Part shown: piece by piece, positions 1 to 5,132 of the stretch | Layout of the letters: each line of letters opens with the position of its first letter | Position numbering within the stretch: the stretch's first letter is position 1 | From: Aestuariivirga sp. | GTDB taxonomy: Bacteria; Pseudomonadota; Alphaproteobacteria; Rhizobiales; Aestuariivirgaceae | Length of the DNA: 5,333 bases | Direction: 5' to 3' | Assembly (NCBI GenBank): GCA_020252385.1 | Contig: JADCDC010000380.1 | Span: 1-5,333, forward strand | The notes under the pieces: generated by a model | What the model saw: the letters and a program-made list of their open reading frames with translations, nothing else | Database searches by the model: none | Told to the model about the DNA's origin: nothing | Made by a program: the position numbers and the translations under genes

Positions 1-18
1 AAAGGTCTTTTCGAGCAT
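1..18 (-). CDS. valS: Valyl-tRNA synthetase, first six codons only (partial)
   Basis: An ATG at 18-16 on the minus strand opens the peptide MLEKTF, which runs off the left edge of the window. MLEKT(F/Y) is a common N-terminus of alphaproteobacterial valyl-tRNA synthetase, the cytoplasmic enzyme that charges tRNA-Val. The order pcm-like, tolC, popZ, valS on one strand is familiar from alphaproteobacteria and supports the call. The gene starts 96 bases after the pilZ stop. There is no strong Shine-Dalgarno sequence, only a short GGA about ten bases before the ATG. Six codons cannot prove identity, so the call rests mainly on gene order. Confidence 0.55.
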
Positions 19-53
19 GAGGCGTCCGGCAACCGGTTGAAACTGTGGTGCGC

Positions 54-82
54 CTTAAACACCAGCCGCTCGCCCTTCGCAA
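54..82 (-). promoter_or_regulatory. Possible promoter for valS
   Basis: On the minus strand, TTGCGA (82-77) and TTTAAG (59-54) are separated by 17 bases. Each matches four of six sigma-70 consensus positions. Transcription would start near 47, giving a leader of about 29 bases before the probable valS ATG. Both boxes are imperfect, and valS may simply be read through from pilZ. No other structure or gene is apparent in 19-114. Confidence 0.25.
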
Positions 83-114
83 CGGTCCAGTCCCGCCGGG
101 TGTGGCCCGCGCGT

Positions 115-462
115 TCAGATGTGGAGGTTCAGCGCCAGCCGGGGAGGCGAAAGAAACTTCACGCCGAACTCGTTATGCCTGCGCCACACCACCTCCACCT
201 GTCGCACCTCGCGAACCGCATGGAACATCAACTGCAACTCGCTGGGAACCATGCCGGCGCCCTCACAGGAAAGCCGGGCACCCGTGCCGGAGACATCGCG
301 GATCATGCAATCCAGAACCGAGGAGTGGTTCGGGAGGATGAGCTTTCCCTTCTTGAGAACGCTGACGCGCGGTGAACACCGCCGATCCACCCGGGGTGAC
401 TCCCCCGTGGACGGCGAGTTGGCCTGACGGTCATGAGCACTGCGGCTGAAGAAGGCGTTCAT
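115..462 (-). CDS. Small single-domain PilZ protein (probable c-di-GMP receptor)
   Basis: This 115-residue soluble protein consists of a short N-terminal extension and one PilZ domain. From the ATG at 462, the two c-di-GMP-binding signatures are present: RxxxR as R28-CSP-R32, and (D/N)xSxxG as D56-V-S-G-T-G61, with a linker of usual length and hydrophobic beta-strand segments after it (ELQLMF, VEVVW, FGVKF). Family knowledge says such proteins bind cyclic di-GMP and change the activity of a partner, often in motility, polysaccharide export or the cell cycle; the partner cannot be read here. I chose the ATG at 462 because GGTGA lies five bases upstream and the predicted promoter leaves a leader of about 21 bases. 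A GTG at 474 in the same frame would add MVNR but leave only about nine bases of leader. The gene lies between popZ and valS, where other alphaproteobacteria often have nothing. Confidence 0.85.
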   Translation of the reverse strand: MNAFFSRSAHDRQANSPSTGESPRVDRRCSPRVSVLKKGKLILPNHSSVLDCMIRDVSGTGARLSCEGAGMVPSELQLMFHAVREVRQVEVVWRRHNEFGVKFLSPPRLALNLHI

Positions 463-490
463 GCGGTTCACCACGTCTTTGGGTAAACCA

Positions 491-519
491 TTTATACCTT
501 ACGTTTCGTAAACGTGCAA
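491..519 (-). promoter_or_regulatory. Probable pilZ promoter
   Basis: On the minus strand, the -10 box is TATAAA (496-491, five of six consensus positions) and the -35 box is TTGCAC (519-514, TTG core conserved), with an exact 17-base spacer. Transcription would begin near 484 and give a short leader to the ATG at 462. The palindrome at 499-515 lies almost entirely between the two boxes, a classic operator position, so repression by a dimeric regulator is plausible. This is predicted from sequence only. Confidence 0.5.
499..515. repeat. Palindrome in the spacer of the pilZ promoter
   Basis: Two overlapping perfect inverted repeats share this site: TTACG-TTT-CGTAA (499-511) and ACGTTT-CGT-AAACGT (501-515). 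It fills most of the gap between the predicted -35 and -10 boxes of pilZ. It lies in non-coding DNA and no T-run follows on either strand, so a DNA-binding site fits better than a terminator. I do not recognise the sequence as the site of a named regulator. Confidence 0.45.
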
Positions 520-527
520 GCGCGGAG

Positions 528-540
528 AAGATTCAATCTT
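528..540. repeat. 13-base perfect palindrome upstream of the pilZ promoter, containing a GANTC site
   Basis: AAGATT-C-AATCTT is a perfect inverted repeat centred at 534, about 26 bases from the centre of the promoter-spacer palindrome and just upstream of the -35 box. It contains GATTC (530-534), and a second GANTC (GAATC) lies at 550-554. GANTC is the recognition sequence of the cell-cycle methylase CcrM in alphaproteobacteria. No T-run follows on either strand. Confidence 0.4.
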
Positions 541-561
541 TAGTTGACAGAATCAAGCCGC

Positions 562-574
562 CCCCGCCGCGGGG
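562..574. other. GC-rich inverted repeat just after popZ, weak terminator candidate
   Basis: CCCCGC-C-GCGGGG is a perfect 13-base inverted repeat that begins nine bases beyond the popZ stop codon. As RNA it could form a four-pair GC stem with a five-base loop. No U-tract follows in the popZ direction, so it lacks the second half of an intrinsic terminator. It may only slow or partly end popZ transcripts, or be chance in GC-rich DNA. Confidence 0.25.
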
Positions 575-582
575 CAGTCCCG

Positions 583-1317
583 TCAGCGAGCGTTGCGGGC
601 AACCCGCTGGATCTCCTCCCGCACCAGCCTTTCGACCAGCGCGGGAAGGTTTTCGTCCAGCCACTGCTTCAGCATGCCCTTCAGCAGTTCCCGCGTCATC
701 TCCTCGATCGATCGCTCGTCAATGGAGCGGGCGATGACCGTCTCCGCGAGGCGGCCGAAGGCAGACTGGACGGCCTGGGCCGGCGCGCCCGACAGGATCG
801 GCGCCTGATCGGCGCGCACGGGCTGATCGGTACTGCGCGAAGTAGCAAGACCATGTTCTTCGCCGTTCCAGGCGGGCGGCTGACGTTCCGGCGAAAAGCG
901 CTGGCTGGTGCGAATACTGGGTTCGGGCCGGAGCGGCGGCCGCGGCGGCTCGTTCTCCACGATCGAAGACCTGAGGCGCGGTGCGGGCGGAGCCGGCGGA
1001 GCGGGTGGAGCCGGCGGCAGAGGTTCAAGGTCACGCCAGGCGCGGCGCGGCGTCTGGCTGCGGAGAGCGGCGGCCAGGCTTGCGGCCCGCTGGGCAGGAT
1101 CGCGCGGGGCTGTTTCGCCGCTCCGCGAGCGCGTGATCTTCTCCCGGAGCTGCTGAATTTCGCTGGCCGTGGCGGACTGATCCTCGACCGGGACCGCCGC
1201 TTGTCCGCGCGGCTCGGGAGGCGATGACTTTCCGGCAGCCGGCGCGGGGCCGATATCCTCGTTGATCGCCTTGCGGATCGAAGCCAGCAAATCTTCCATA
1301 CGCGGTTCTGCAGTCAC
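583..1317 (-). CDS. popZ: PopZ-type polar organising protein (DUF2497)
   Basis: PopZ self-assembles at the cell pole of alphaproteobacteria and recruits chromosome-segregation and cell-cycle proteins. From the GTG at 1317 the protein has 244 residues in the expected three parts. The N-terminal helix (residues 7-22, MEDLLASIRKAINEDI) is the family's partner-binding motif. The middle (about 25-180) is acidic-, proline- and arginine-rich and looks disordered, with (PPA)4 at 101-112. The C-terminal helices (186-244, around EEMTRELLKGMLKQWLDENL) are the oligomerisation region. It is longer than the 177-residue Caulobacter protein because of the linker. The GTG start gives MTAEPRMEDLL, close to the usual family N-terminus, with AGGGTGG about five bases upstream; the frame stays open to an ATG at 1377, which would add 20 unlikely residues. 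The stop is at 583. It lies downstream of tolC after a 135-base gap. Confidence 0.88.
   Translation of the reverse strand: MTAEPRMEDLLASIRKAINEDIGPAPAAGKSSPPEPRGQAAVPVEDQSATASEIQQLREKITRSRSGETAPRDPAQRAASLAAALRSQTPRRAWRDLEPLPPAPPAPPAPPAPRLRSSIVENEPPRPPLRPEPSIRTSQRFSPERQPPAWNGEEHGLATSRSTDQPVRADQAPILSGAPAQAVQSAFGRLAETVIARSIDERSIEEMTRELLKGMLKQWLDENLPALVERLVREEIQRVARNAR
982..1017 (-). repeat. Four tandem 9-base units encoding (PPA)4 in popZ
   Basis: Four consecutive 9-base units lie here on the plus strand (TGCGGGCGG, AGCCGGCGG, AGCGGGTGG, AGCCGGCGG). Read on the minus strand they encode Pro-Pro-Ala four times within the disordered popZ linker. Units differ at one to three positions, mostly third codon positions, so the repeat is old or selected at the protein level. 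Such in-frame repeats can vary in copy number by slippage without breaking the gene. Confidence 0.8.
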
Positions 1318-1360
1318 AACGCCCACCCTGTCGGGGACATTTCGCCCCGTTGATATCCAA

Positions 1361-1389
1361 GGAATACGCGAGAGCACAGGCCTTGTCGA
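1361..1389 (-). promoter_or_regulatory. Possible popZ promoter
   Basis: On the minus strand, TCGACA (1389-1384, five of six consensus positions) and TATTCC (1366-1361, three of six) are 17 bases apart. A start near 1354 would give a leader of about 37 bases to the GTG at 1317. The 135-base tolC-popZ gap leaves room for a promoter, but the -10 box is poor. The rest of the gap holds only a short GC-rich palindrome (1411-1423). Confidence 0.25.
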
Positions 1390-1452
1390 TATGCTTGGCG
1401 CAGAATGCGCCGAAGGGCCTTCGTCCGGGCCTGCTCAGCTCTGCATGCGGCG

Positions 1453-2853
1453 CTAGTCGACGGTCTGCACGTCCGTGCCGATCCACTTGTTGCGCACGCG
1501 GCGATAGTTTTCCTCGGGATCGTAGATCGGCACGCTGAGCTTCAGGTCGGCGGCCGTAAGACGCCCGATCGAGGCCAGCAACTGGTAACCGGCGATGACC
1601 CGTGACCTTTCGGCATCCACCTGAAGCACCTGCGACAGAACGAGTTCGCGCTGCGCATCCAGCACGTCGAGCGTGGTGCGCGTACCCGCCTGATACTCCT
1701 GCTGGACGCCGGTCAAAGCGAGCTGCGCGGCCCTGACCTGGGTCTTGGTGTTCTTGATGATCTGGCCAAGGCCCACGTATGAATTCCAGGATTCAGCCAC
1801 GGCCCGCCTGACGTCACGCGCGATCTCGATGACCTGGATCCGGCTCTGGCTGGCCCGCTGCTTGGCCTCGCGGACCTGGCTGTAGACGAGGCCGCCCTCA
1901 TAGATGGGAACCGCCACCTGTGCGGCGACCGTGGCGGAGCGAATGCCGGTCTTGTCCTCGCCGAAATCATTGTCGGCGGTCAGAGCCCTGGCCTGCAGCC
2001 CGGCACTCGGAAGCAGGCCGGCGCGCGCCACGGCGATGAAGCTGTTGTTGGCAACTTCGACGAAGGCCTGGGCCAGAAGCCTCGGGTTGATCTCGCCCGC
2101 GATCTCGAGGGCCGCCGCGAGGGATTTCGGCAATCCAGCGATCTTCGGGTAGGAGAGCTTGCCCGGCTCGTTCCCCACCAGCTGGATATAGCGCGCCACA
2201 TCCTGCGCGAGGCGGGTCTGCACCTCGACAAGCGCACTTTGCGACTGGGCCAGGCGGGCCTCCGACTGCGCCACGTCGGTGCGGGTGATTTCGCCCACCT
2301 CGAAGCGCTCGCGTGAGGCGCGCACCTGGGATTGCAGGGCGGCCACGTCCTGGCGGCGAAGCACGACCACCTGGCGTCCGGCATAGACGTCCATATAGGC
2401 CTGAACGACTTCGAACAGCACCTGCTGCTCGGTCTGCAGCAACCCCTGCCGGCCGGCATCGACCTGAGCCTCCGCGGCCTTGGTGCTCTCGACCGTCCGG
2501 AAGCCCTGGAACACGGGCTGGTCCAGCACGATGGAGAGGCTGCCGAATTCGGTGCGGTCATGCAGCAGGGGGCGGGAATCATCGAGCGGTGTCGCCGGCG
2601 CGTTGGCGACGATTGACTCGCTTGCCACCTCGCCCTGCACGGTGATGGTCGGCCGCCAGCCGGACAGCGCCTGCGGCACCTGCTCGTCGGTGGCGCGCTG
2701 GCCGGCGCGGGCCGCGTTGAGCGTGGGATTGGTGACGTAGGCCTTCTCCATGGCCCCGAAAAGGGTATCCGCGAGCGCTCCCCCAGCCTGCAGAACCACT
2801 GCCATGGCGAGGGCCGCGCCGCACACAAGCCGTATTGGCCGGAAACGTCTCAT
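1453..2853 (-). CDS. tolC: TolC-family outer-membrane efflux / type I secretion channel
   Basis: TolC-type trimers form the outer-membrane duct that joins inner-membrane pumps and adaptor proteins for drug efflux or type I secretion. From the ATG at 2853 the product is 466 residues, a usual length. Residues 1-28 are a Sec signal peptide (basic start, hydrophobic core, A-L-A cleavage before D29). Two outer-membrane-efflux repeats follow, with hallmarks such as AYVTNPTLNAAR (about 38-49), DQPVFQGF in the first half, VPIYEGG in the second, and the conserved TLDVLDAQREL stretch (about 394-404). The ATG has GGGGTGA four bases upstream and places the signal peptide correctly. The frame extends to an in-frame ATG at 2898 that overlaps the pcm-like stop as TGATG; this would put 15 extra residues before the signal peptide and is less likely. 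It follows the pcm-like gene by 44 bases and is probably co-transcribed. No pump or adaptor gene is in the window. Confidence 0.93.
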   Translation of the reverse strand: MRRFRPIRLVCGAALAMAVVLQAGGALADTLFGAMEKAYVTNPTLNAARAGQRATDEQVPQALSGWRPTITVQGEVASESIVANAPATPLDDSRPLLHDRTEFGSLSIVLDQPVFQGFRTVESTKAAEAQVDAGRQGLLQTEQQVLFEVVQAYMDVYAGRQVVVLRRQDVAALQSQVRASRERFEVGEITRTDVAQSEARLAQSQSALVEVQTRLAQDVARYIQLVGNEPGKLSYPKIAGLPKSLAAALEIAGEINPRLLAQAFVEVANNSFIAVARAGLLPSAGLQARALTADNDFGEDKTGIRSATVAAQVAVPIYEGGLVYSQVREAKQRASQSRIQVIEIARDVRRAVAESWNSYVGLGQIIKNTKTQVRAAQLALTGVQQEYQAGTRTTLDVLDAQRELVLSQVLQVDAERSRVIAGYQLLASIGRLTAADLKLSVPIYDPEENYRRVRNKWIGTDVQTVD

Positions 2854-2897
2854 GAGTTCACCCCGTTCACCTGCTAAGCACGTCACGATCCTGCGCA

Positions 2898-3566
2898 TCA
2901 AAACACGAAGGCAGGCTTCTTCTTCCGCAAACCCGGCAACGCCGCCACCGACGCATCGAATACCTGCCGGACCGCCATCGTCGATCCGGACCTCGTATAG
3001 ATGCAGGCCTGCGCCATCTCCGATTCACCCACCACGGCGACCAGCCTGCCCTCGTCGCTCAGTTGGGCAAGCAGCGCCGGCGGCACTTCTTCGACCCGCC
3101 CTTCAGCCACGATCACGTCAAACGGCTGCTCTCCGGGCACACCGGCTGAAAGCGCGCCTTCGACCACCGTGGCATTCGCCACGCCCGCCAGATTGCGGCG
3201 GGCCTGCCCGGCAAGCCCCGGATCGCATTCGAGGGCCACGACACGTGCCGCGAGCTGTGCGATCACCGCGGCGCCATAGCCCGAGCCAGCACCCACCACG
3301 AGCACCTTGTCTCCGGGCTTCACCATCGCGTGCTGCAGCATGCGTGCAAAGGCCATCACCTCAATCAGGGCGCGCGGGCCCTGAGCCTTGTCGGACGGAT
3401 CAAGCGGCACGTCCTCATCCATGTAGGCGATGGCCCTGCGGCTTTCGGGAACGAAGGACTCCCGCGGCACCTGCTCGATCGCAGCGATGATCCGCCGGTC
3501 GGTGATGCCGTTGGGCCGCACCTGCGATTCGACCATGTTGAGGCGGGCGGCAATAAAGTCAGTCAT
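2898..3566 (-). CDS. Protein-L-isoaspartate O-methyltransferase-like protein (divergent)
   Basis: This 222-residue cytoplasmic protein has the SAM-dependent methyltransferase fold of the Pcm family, whose classical members methylate isoaspartyl residues in damaged proteins. Visible are the N-terminal MVESQVRPNGI segment, SAM motif I VLVVGAGSGYGAA (residues 88-100), the acidic ribose-binding region VVALECD (109-115), the FDVIVAEG strand (149-156) and a short basic tail, KKKPAFVF. The region before motif I, where E. coli Pcm has its TISQP active-site loop, here reads SDKAQGPRALIEVM (58-71), so the canonical Ser/Thr is not evident. This resembles the pcm-like gene usually found before tolC in alphaproteobacteria, and true repair activity is uncertain. 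The ATG at 3566 has AGGA five bases upstream. It is the first gene of the tolC block and is divergent from tRNA-Cys across 157 bases. Confidence 0.85.
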   Translation of the reverse strand: MTDFIAARLNMVESQVRPNGITDRRIIAAIEQVPRESFVPESRRAIAYMDEDVPLDPSDKAQGPRALIEVMAFARMLQHAMVKPGDKVLVVGAGSGYGAAVIAQLAARVVALECDPGLAGQARRNLAGVANATVVEGALSAGVPGEQPFDVIVAEGRVEEVPPALLAQLSDEGRLVAVVGESEMAQACIYTRSGSTMAVRQVFDASVAALPGLRKKKPAFVF

Positions 3567-3683
3567 CGTGGTCCTGGTAGCGGCGTCCGGGCAAATTGAT
3601 TAATGAAGTGTTAGCGAAGCTCGCGCCACAAGTCTACCCGCCCGACGCGATCGTGATTCAATTTCCGCCGTTGAAGGAAGTGG

Positions 3684-3712
3684 TTGTTTCACCTGGGTGC
3701 ATCCACTATAAG
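3684..3712 (+). promoter_or_regulatory. Promoter of tRNA-Cys
   Basis: TTGTTT (3684-3689) and TATAAG (3707-3712, five of six consensus positions) are 17 bases apart. Transcription would begin near 3719, about five bases before the mature tRNA. The region after the -10 box is very GC-rich, as is usual for stable-RNA promoters under stringent control. The same 157-base gap (3567-3723) must also hold the pcm-like promoter on the other strand; I see AT-rich sequence near 3595-3612 but no convincing pair of boxes for it. Confidence 0.6.
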
Positions 3713-3723
3713 CCGCGCCCGAA

Positions 3724-3797
3724 GGCCTCGTGGCGGAGTGGTTACGCAGAGGACTGCAAATCCTTGCACCCCGGTTCGATTCCGGGCGAGGCCTCCA
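3724..3797 (+). tRNA. tRNA-Cys (anticodon GCA)
   Basis: The 74-base cloverleaf is complete. The acceptor stem GGCCTCG (3724-3730) pairs with CGAGGCC (3787-3793). The D-arm closes with GCG/CGC (3733-3735, 3745-3747). The anticodon stem 3749-3753 pairs with 3761-3765, including one G-U pair, around loop CTGCAAA with anticodon GCA at 3756-3758. The T-arm stem CCCGG/CCGGG encloses TTCGATT. The discriminator base is T (3794), the identity base for cysteine tRNA, and CCA is encoded at 3795-3797. The 3' end lies only 11 bases from the convergent stop codon of the next gene, and no terminator hairpin is visible in that gap. Confidence 0.97.
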
Positions 3798-3808
3798 ATC
3801 CGGAATGT

Positions 3809-4207
3809 CTACCTTGCGGTGAAGCGCTCGTCGACCTCGACCTGCAGGGCGTGCGCAAGCGCATTGGTCTGCGCGGCGAGCGCGATGACGGCCAGGAGTT
3901 CCGCATGCTGGGCGTCCGTCATGCCCTTCGCGCGGGCCGCGGCGGTGTGTGAGTGGACACAATAGCTGCACCCGTTGGTGACCGACACCGCGACATAGAT
4001 CAGCTCCTTCACCAGGGGGTCGAGTGCCCCCGGCGCCATCACCTGCTGCACCCGCTCCCACGTCATCTTCAGCAGTGCCGGGTCATGCGCCAGCACGCGC
4101 CAGAAGTTGTTGACGTAGTCGGTATTGCGCTTGGCGCGGATGTCGTCGAACACGGCGCGGGCCTCGGGGCTCGCCGCATCGTCCTGCAACAGGGGAAGTG
4201 TCGCCAT
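3809..4207 (-). CDS. Carboxymuconolactone decarboxylase / AhpD-like family protein
   Basis: This 132-residue helical cytoplasmic protein carries the full AhpD-type signature E-x11-C-x2-C-x3-H as E68, C80, C83 and H87, inside KELIYVAVSVTNGCSYCVHSH. In AhpD-like proteins these residues form a redox-active dithiol with a proton relay that reduces peroxides; other family members are lactone decarboxylases that lack the cysteines. The intact cysteine pair favours a thiol-based peroxidase or reductase role over decarboxylation. The ATG at 4207 shares one base with the stop of the upstream cyclase gene (TGATG), so translation is probably coupled. It is the second gene of a two-gene operon and converges on tRNA-Cys. 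The same frame stays open far upstream through the cyclase gene, but that extension is antisense-free GC-rich shadow without family features. The substrate is unknown. Confidence 0.88.
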   Translation of the reverse strand: MATLPLLQDDAASPEARAVFDDIRAKRNTDYVNNFWRVLAHDPALLKMTWERVQQVMAPGALDPLVKELIYVAVSVTNGCSYCVHSHTAAARAKGMTDAQHAELLAVIALAAQTNALAHALQVEVDERFTAR

Positions 4208-5022
4208 CAGATGACCGCCATGACCCGGGCCGGTCCGCCCGTTCCGCCCCGGTGCTTCGGCGCGCCGACGAAAACCGTGGCGCCCTTGGCGGGAAGCTGG
4301 TCGAGATTGTTGACGTTCTCGATGCCGTAGCGGCCGCCCGGCAGCCAGGAGTAGTGAACGGCAAAATCCTTCGAGTTGCCCGGATCGAGCGACAGCGTAT
4401 CGACCGCGATGGCGGCAGCGCCGATGTCGGCCAGCATGTCGGTGGCCTCCTTGCTGAAGCCCGGAAACGCGAAGCTGCCATCTGGCAGGTTGCGGTAGGA
4501 CGGTTCGGCGACCTTGCTGGCCCAGCCGGAATTCATGGCGACACAGGCCCCCTTGGGGATGTCGCCATTGGCGGAAATCCAGGCCTCGATGTCGGCCTTG
4601 GCGAGCATGGCGTTCGGGTCGTCCTTCGCCTTGGCCTTGATGTCGATCACGCAGAGCGGGCAAACCAGGTTCTCGGGCGCGAGGTCCGCCACCGACGTTC
4701 CGTCCTCCGTGAAGTGCAGCGGCGCGTCGATATGCGTGCCGGAGTGCTCGAAGATCGTCAACTTGTAGATGGTGTAGCCGTCCTTCTTGAAGTCGACGAC
4801 CTTCTCCGCGTTGATGCCGGGCTTGCCGTCGAAGGTCGGGAACTTGTCGTCCAGCACATGGGTGAGGTCGACCACCTTGCCGGAGGACTGGGCTAGCGCC
4901 AGTTTCGCACCTCCCATGGCGGCGGCGACTGCCGCCGCGCCGGCCGCGGCGGAGCGGGCGAGGAAGGCCCGGCGCCCGGTCAGCGAGGATTTCACGTTTT
5001 CGATCACGCAGGCATTGCACAT
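4207..5022 (-). CDS. Tat-exported cyclase-family metal hydrolase (KynB-like fold)
   Basis: This 271-residue protein belongs to the cyclase family (PF04199 type), which includes kynurenine formamidase KynB. After MCNACVIE comes a twin-arginine signal (GRRAFLA, R17-R18; alanine-rich core; cleavage after ALA at about 44), so the enzyme is probably exported folded to the periplasm. The metal site is complete: H93, H97, D99 and H103 in HSGTHIDAPLHF, then H223 and E235, with the same spacing as the KynB zinc ligands I recall (50, 54, 56, 60, 160, 172). Other family marks are DLTHVLDDKFP near the mature start and the C-terminal IENVNNLDQLP and GGTGGPARV. Family members hydrolyse amide or cyclic substrates; this substrate is unknown, and no kyn genes adjoin. 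The ATG at 5022 has AAAGGGG about seven bases upstream. The stop overlaps the AhpD-like start by one base. Confidence 0.9.
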   Translation of the reverse strand: MCNACVIENVKSSLTGRRAFLARSAAAGAAAVAAAMGGAKLALAQSSGKVVDLTHVLDDKFPTFDGKPGINAEKVVDFKKDGYTIYKLTIFEHSGTHIDAPLHFTEDGTSVADLAPENLVCPLCVIDIKAKAKDDPNAMLAKADIEAWISANGDIPKGACVAMNSGWASKVAEPSYRNLPDGSFAFPGFSKEATDMLADIGAAAIAVDTLSLDPGNSKDFAVHYSWLPGGRYGIENVNNLDQLPAKGATVFVGAPKHRGGTGGPARVMAVI

Positions 5023-5054
5023 GACGGGGCCCCTTTCGTTGTGGTTGAGGATGA

Positions 5055-5083
5055 AGACTAGGTGACCACATCCGCCATGGCAA
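5055..5083 (-). promoter_or_regulatory. Possible promoter for the cyclase/AhpD-like operon
   Basis: On the minus strand, TTGCCA (5083-5078, five of six consensus positions) and TAGTCT (5060-5055, three of six) are 17 bases apart. A start near 5048 would give a leader of about 25 bases with the AAAGGGG ribosome-binding site inside it. The -10 box is weak. The site sits back-to-back with the predicted dxs promoter, with 12 bases between the two -35 boxes. Confidence 0.35.
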
Positions 5084-5095
5084 TCGCGCCGGCCC

Positions 5096-5124
5096 TTGGC
5101 GGACTGTCAATCTGGTGTTACAGT
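5096..5124 (+). promoter_or_regulatory. Possible dxs promoter close to the start codon
   Basis: TTGGCG (5096-5101) and TACAGT (5119-5124) are 17 bases apart, each with four of six consensus positions. A normal start about seven bases after the -10 box falls at 5131-5133, right at the ATG of dxs, so the transcript would be leaderless or nearly so. An imperfect-centre inverted repeat ACAG-TAT-CTGT (5120-5130) overlaps the -10 box. Confidence 0.35.
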
Positions 5125-5132
5125 ATCTGTGT

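Noticed and set aside
37..375. Plus-strand frames opposite pilZ
   Set aside because: No family features and no ribosome-binding site; pilZ on the minus strand has both c-di-GMP motifs.
544..1227. A 227-codon plus-strand frame opposite popZ
   Set aside because: It mirrors the popZ coding strand, is arginine- and glycine-rich without recognisable motifs, and popZ has clear family signatures at both ends.
1411..1423. Palindrome CGAAGG-G-CCTTCG in the tolC-popZ gap as a terminator of tolC
   Set aside because: The hairpin would have a three-base loop and a short stem, and no T-run follows in the tolC direction; probably chance.
1980..2828. A 282-codon minus-strand frame inside tolC
   Set aside because: It is a shifted frame of tolC rich in Arg, Pro and Ser with no domain; tolC motifs are continuous in the other frame, so no frameshift is needed.
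2854..2898. Longer tolC beginning at ATG 2898, overlapping the pcm-like stop as TGATG
   Set aside because: It would place 15 residues in front of a well-formed signal peptide; the ATG at 2853 has a good ribosome-binding site and puts the signal peptide at the N-terminus. Coupling cannot be fully excluded.
2750..3490. A 246-codon plus-strand frame opposite the pcm-like gene
   Set aside because: It is low-complexity Pro/Arg/Ser-rich translation of the antisense strand; the pcm-like gene explains the region.
3600..4061. Minus-strand frame crossing the tRNA-Cys and the end of the AhpD-like gene
   Set aside because: It runs through the tRNA complement and out of frame with the AhpD-like gene; a chance open frame.
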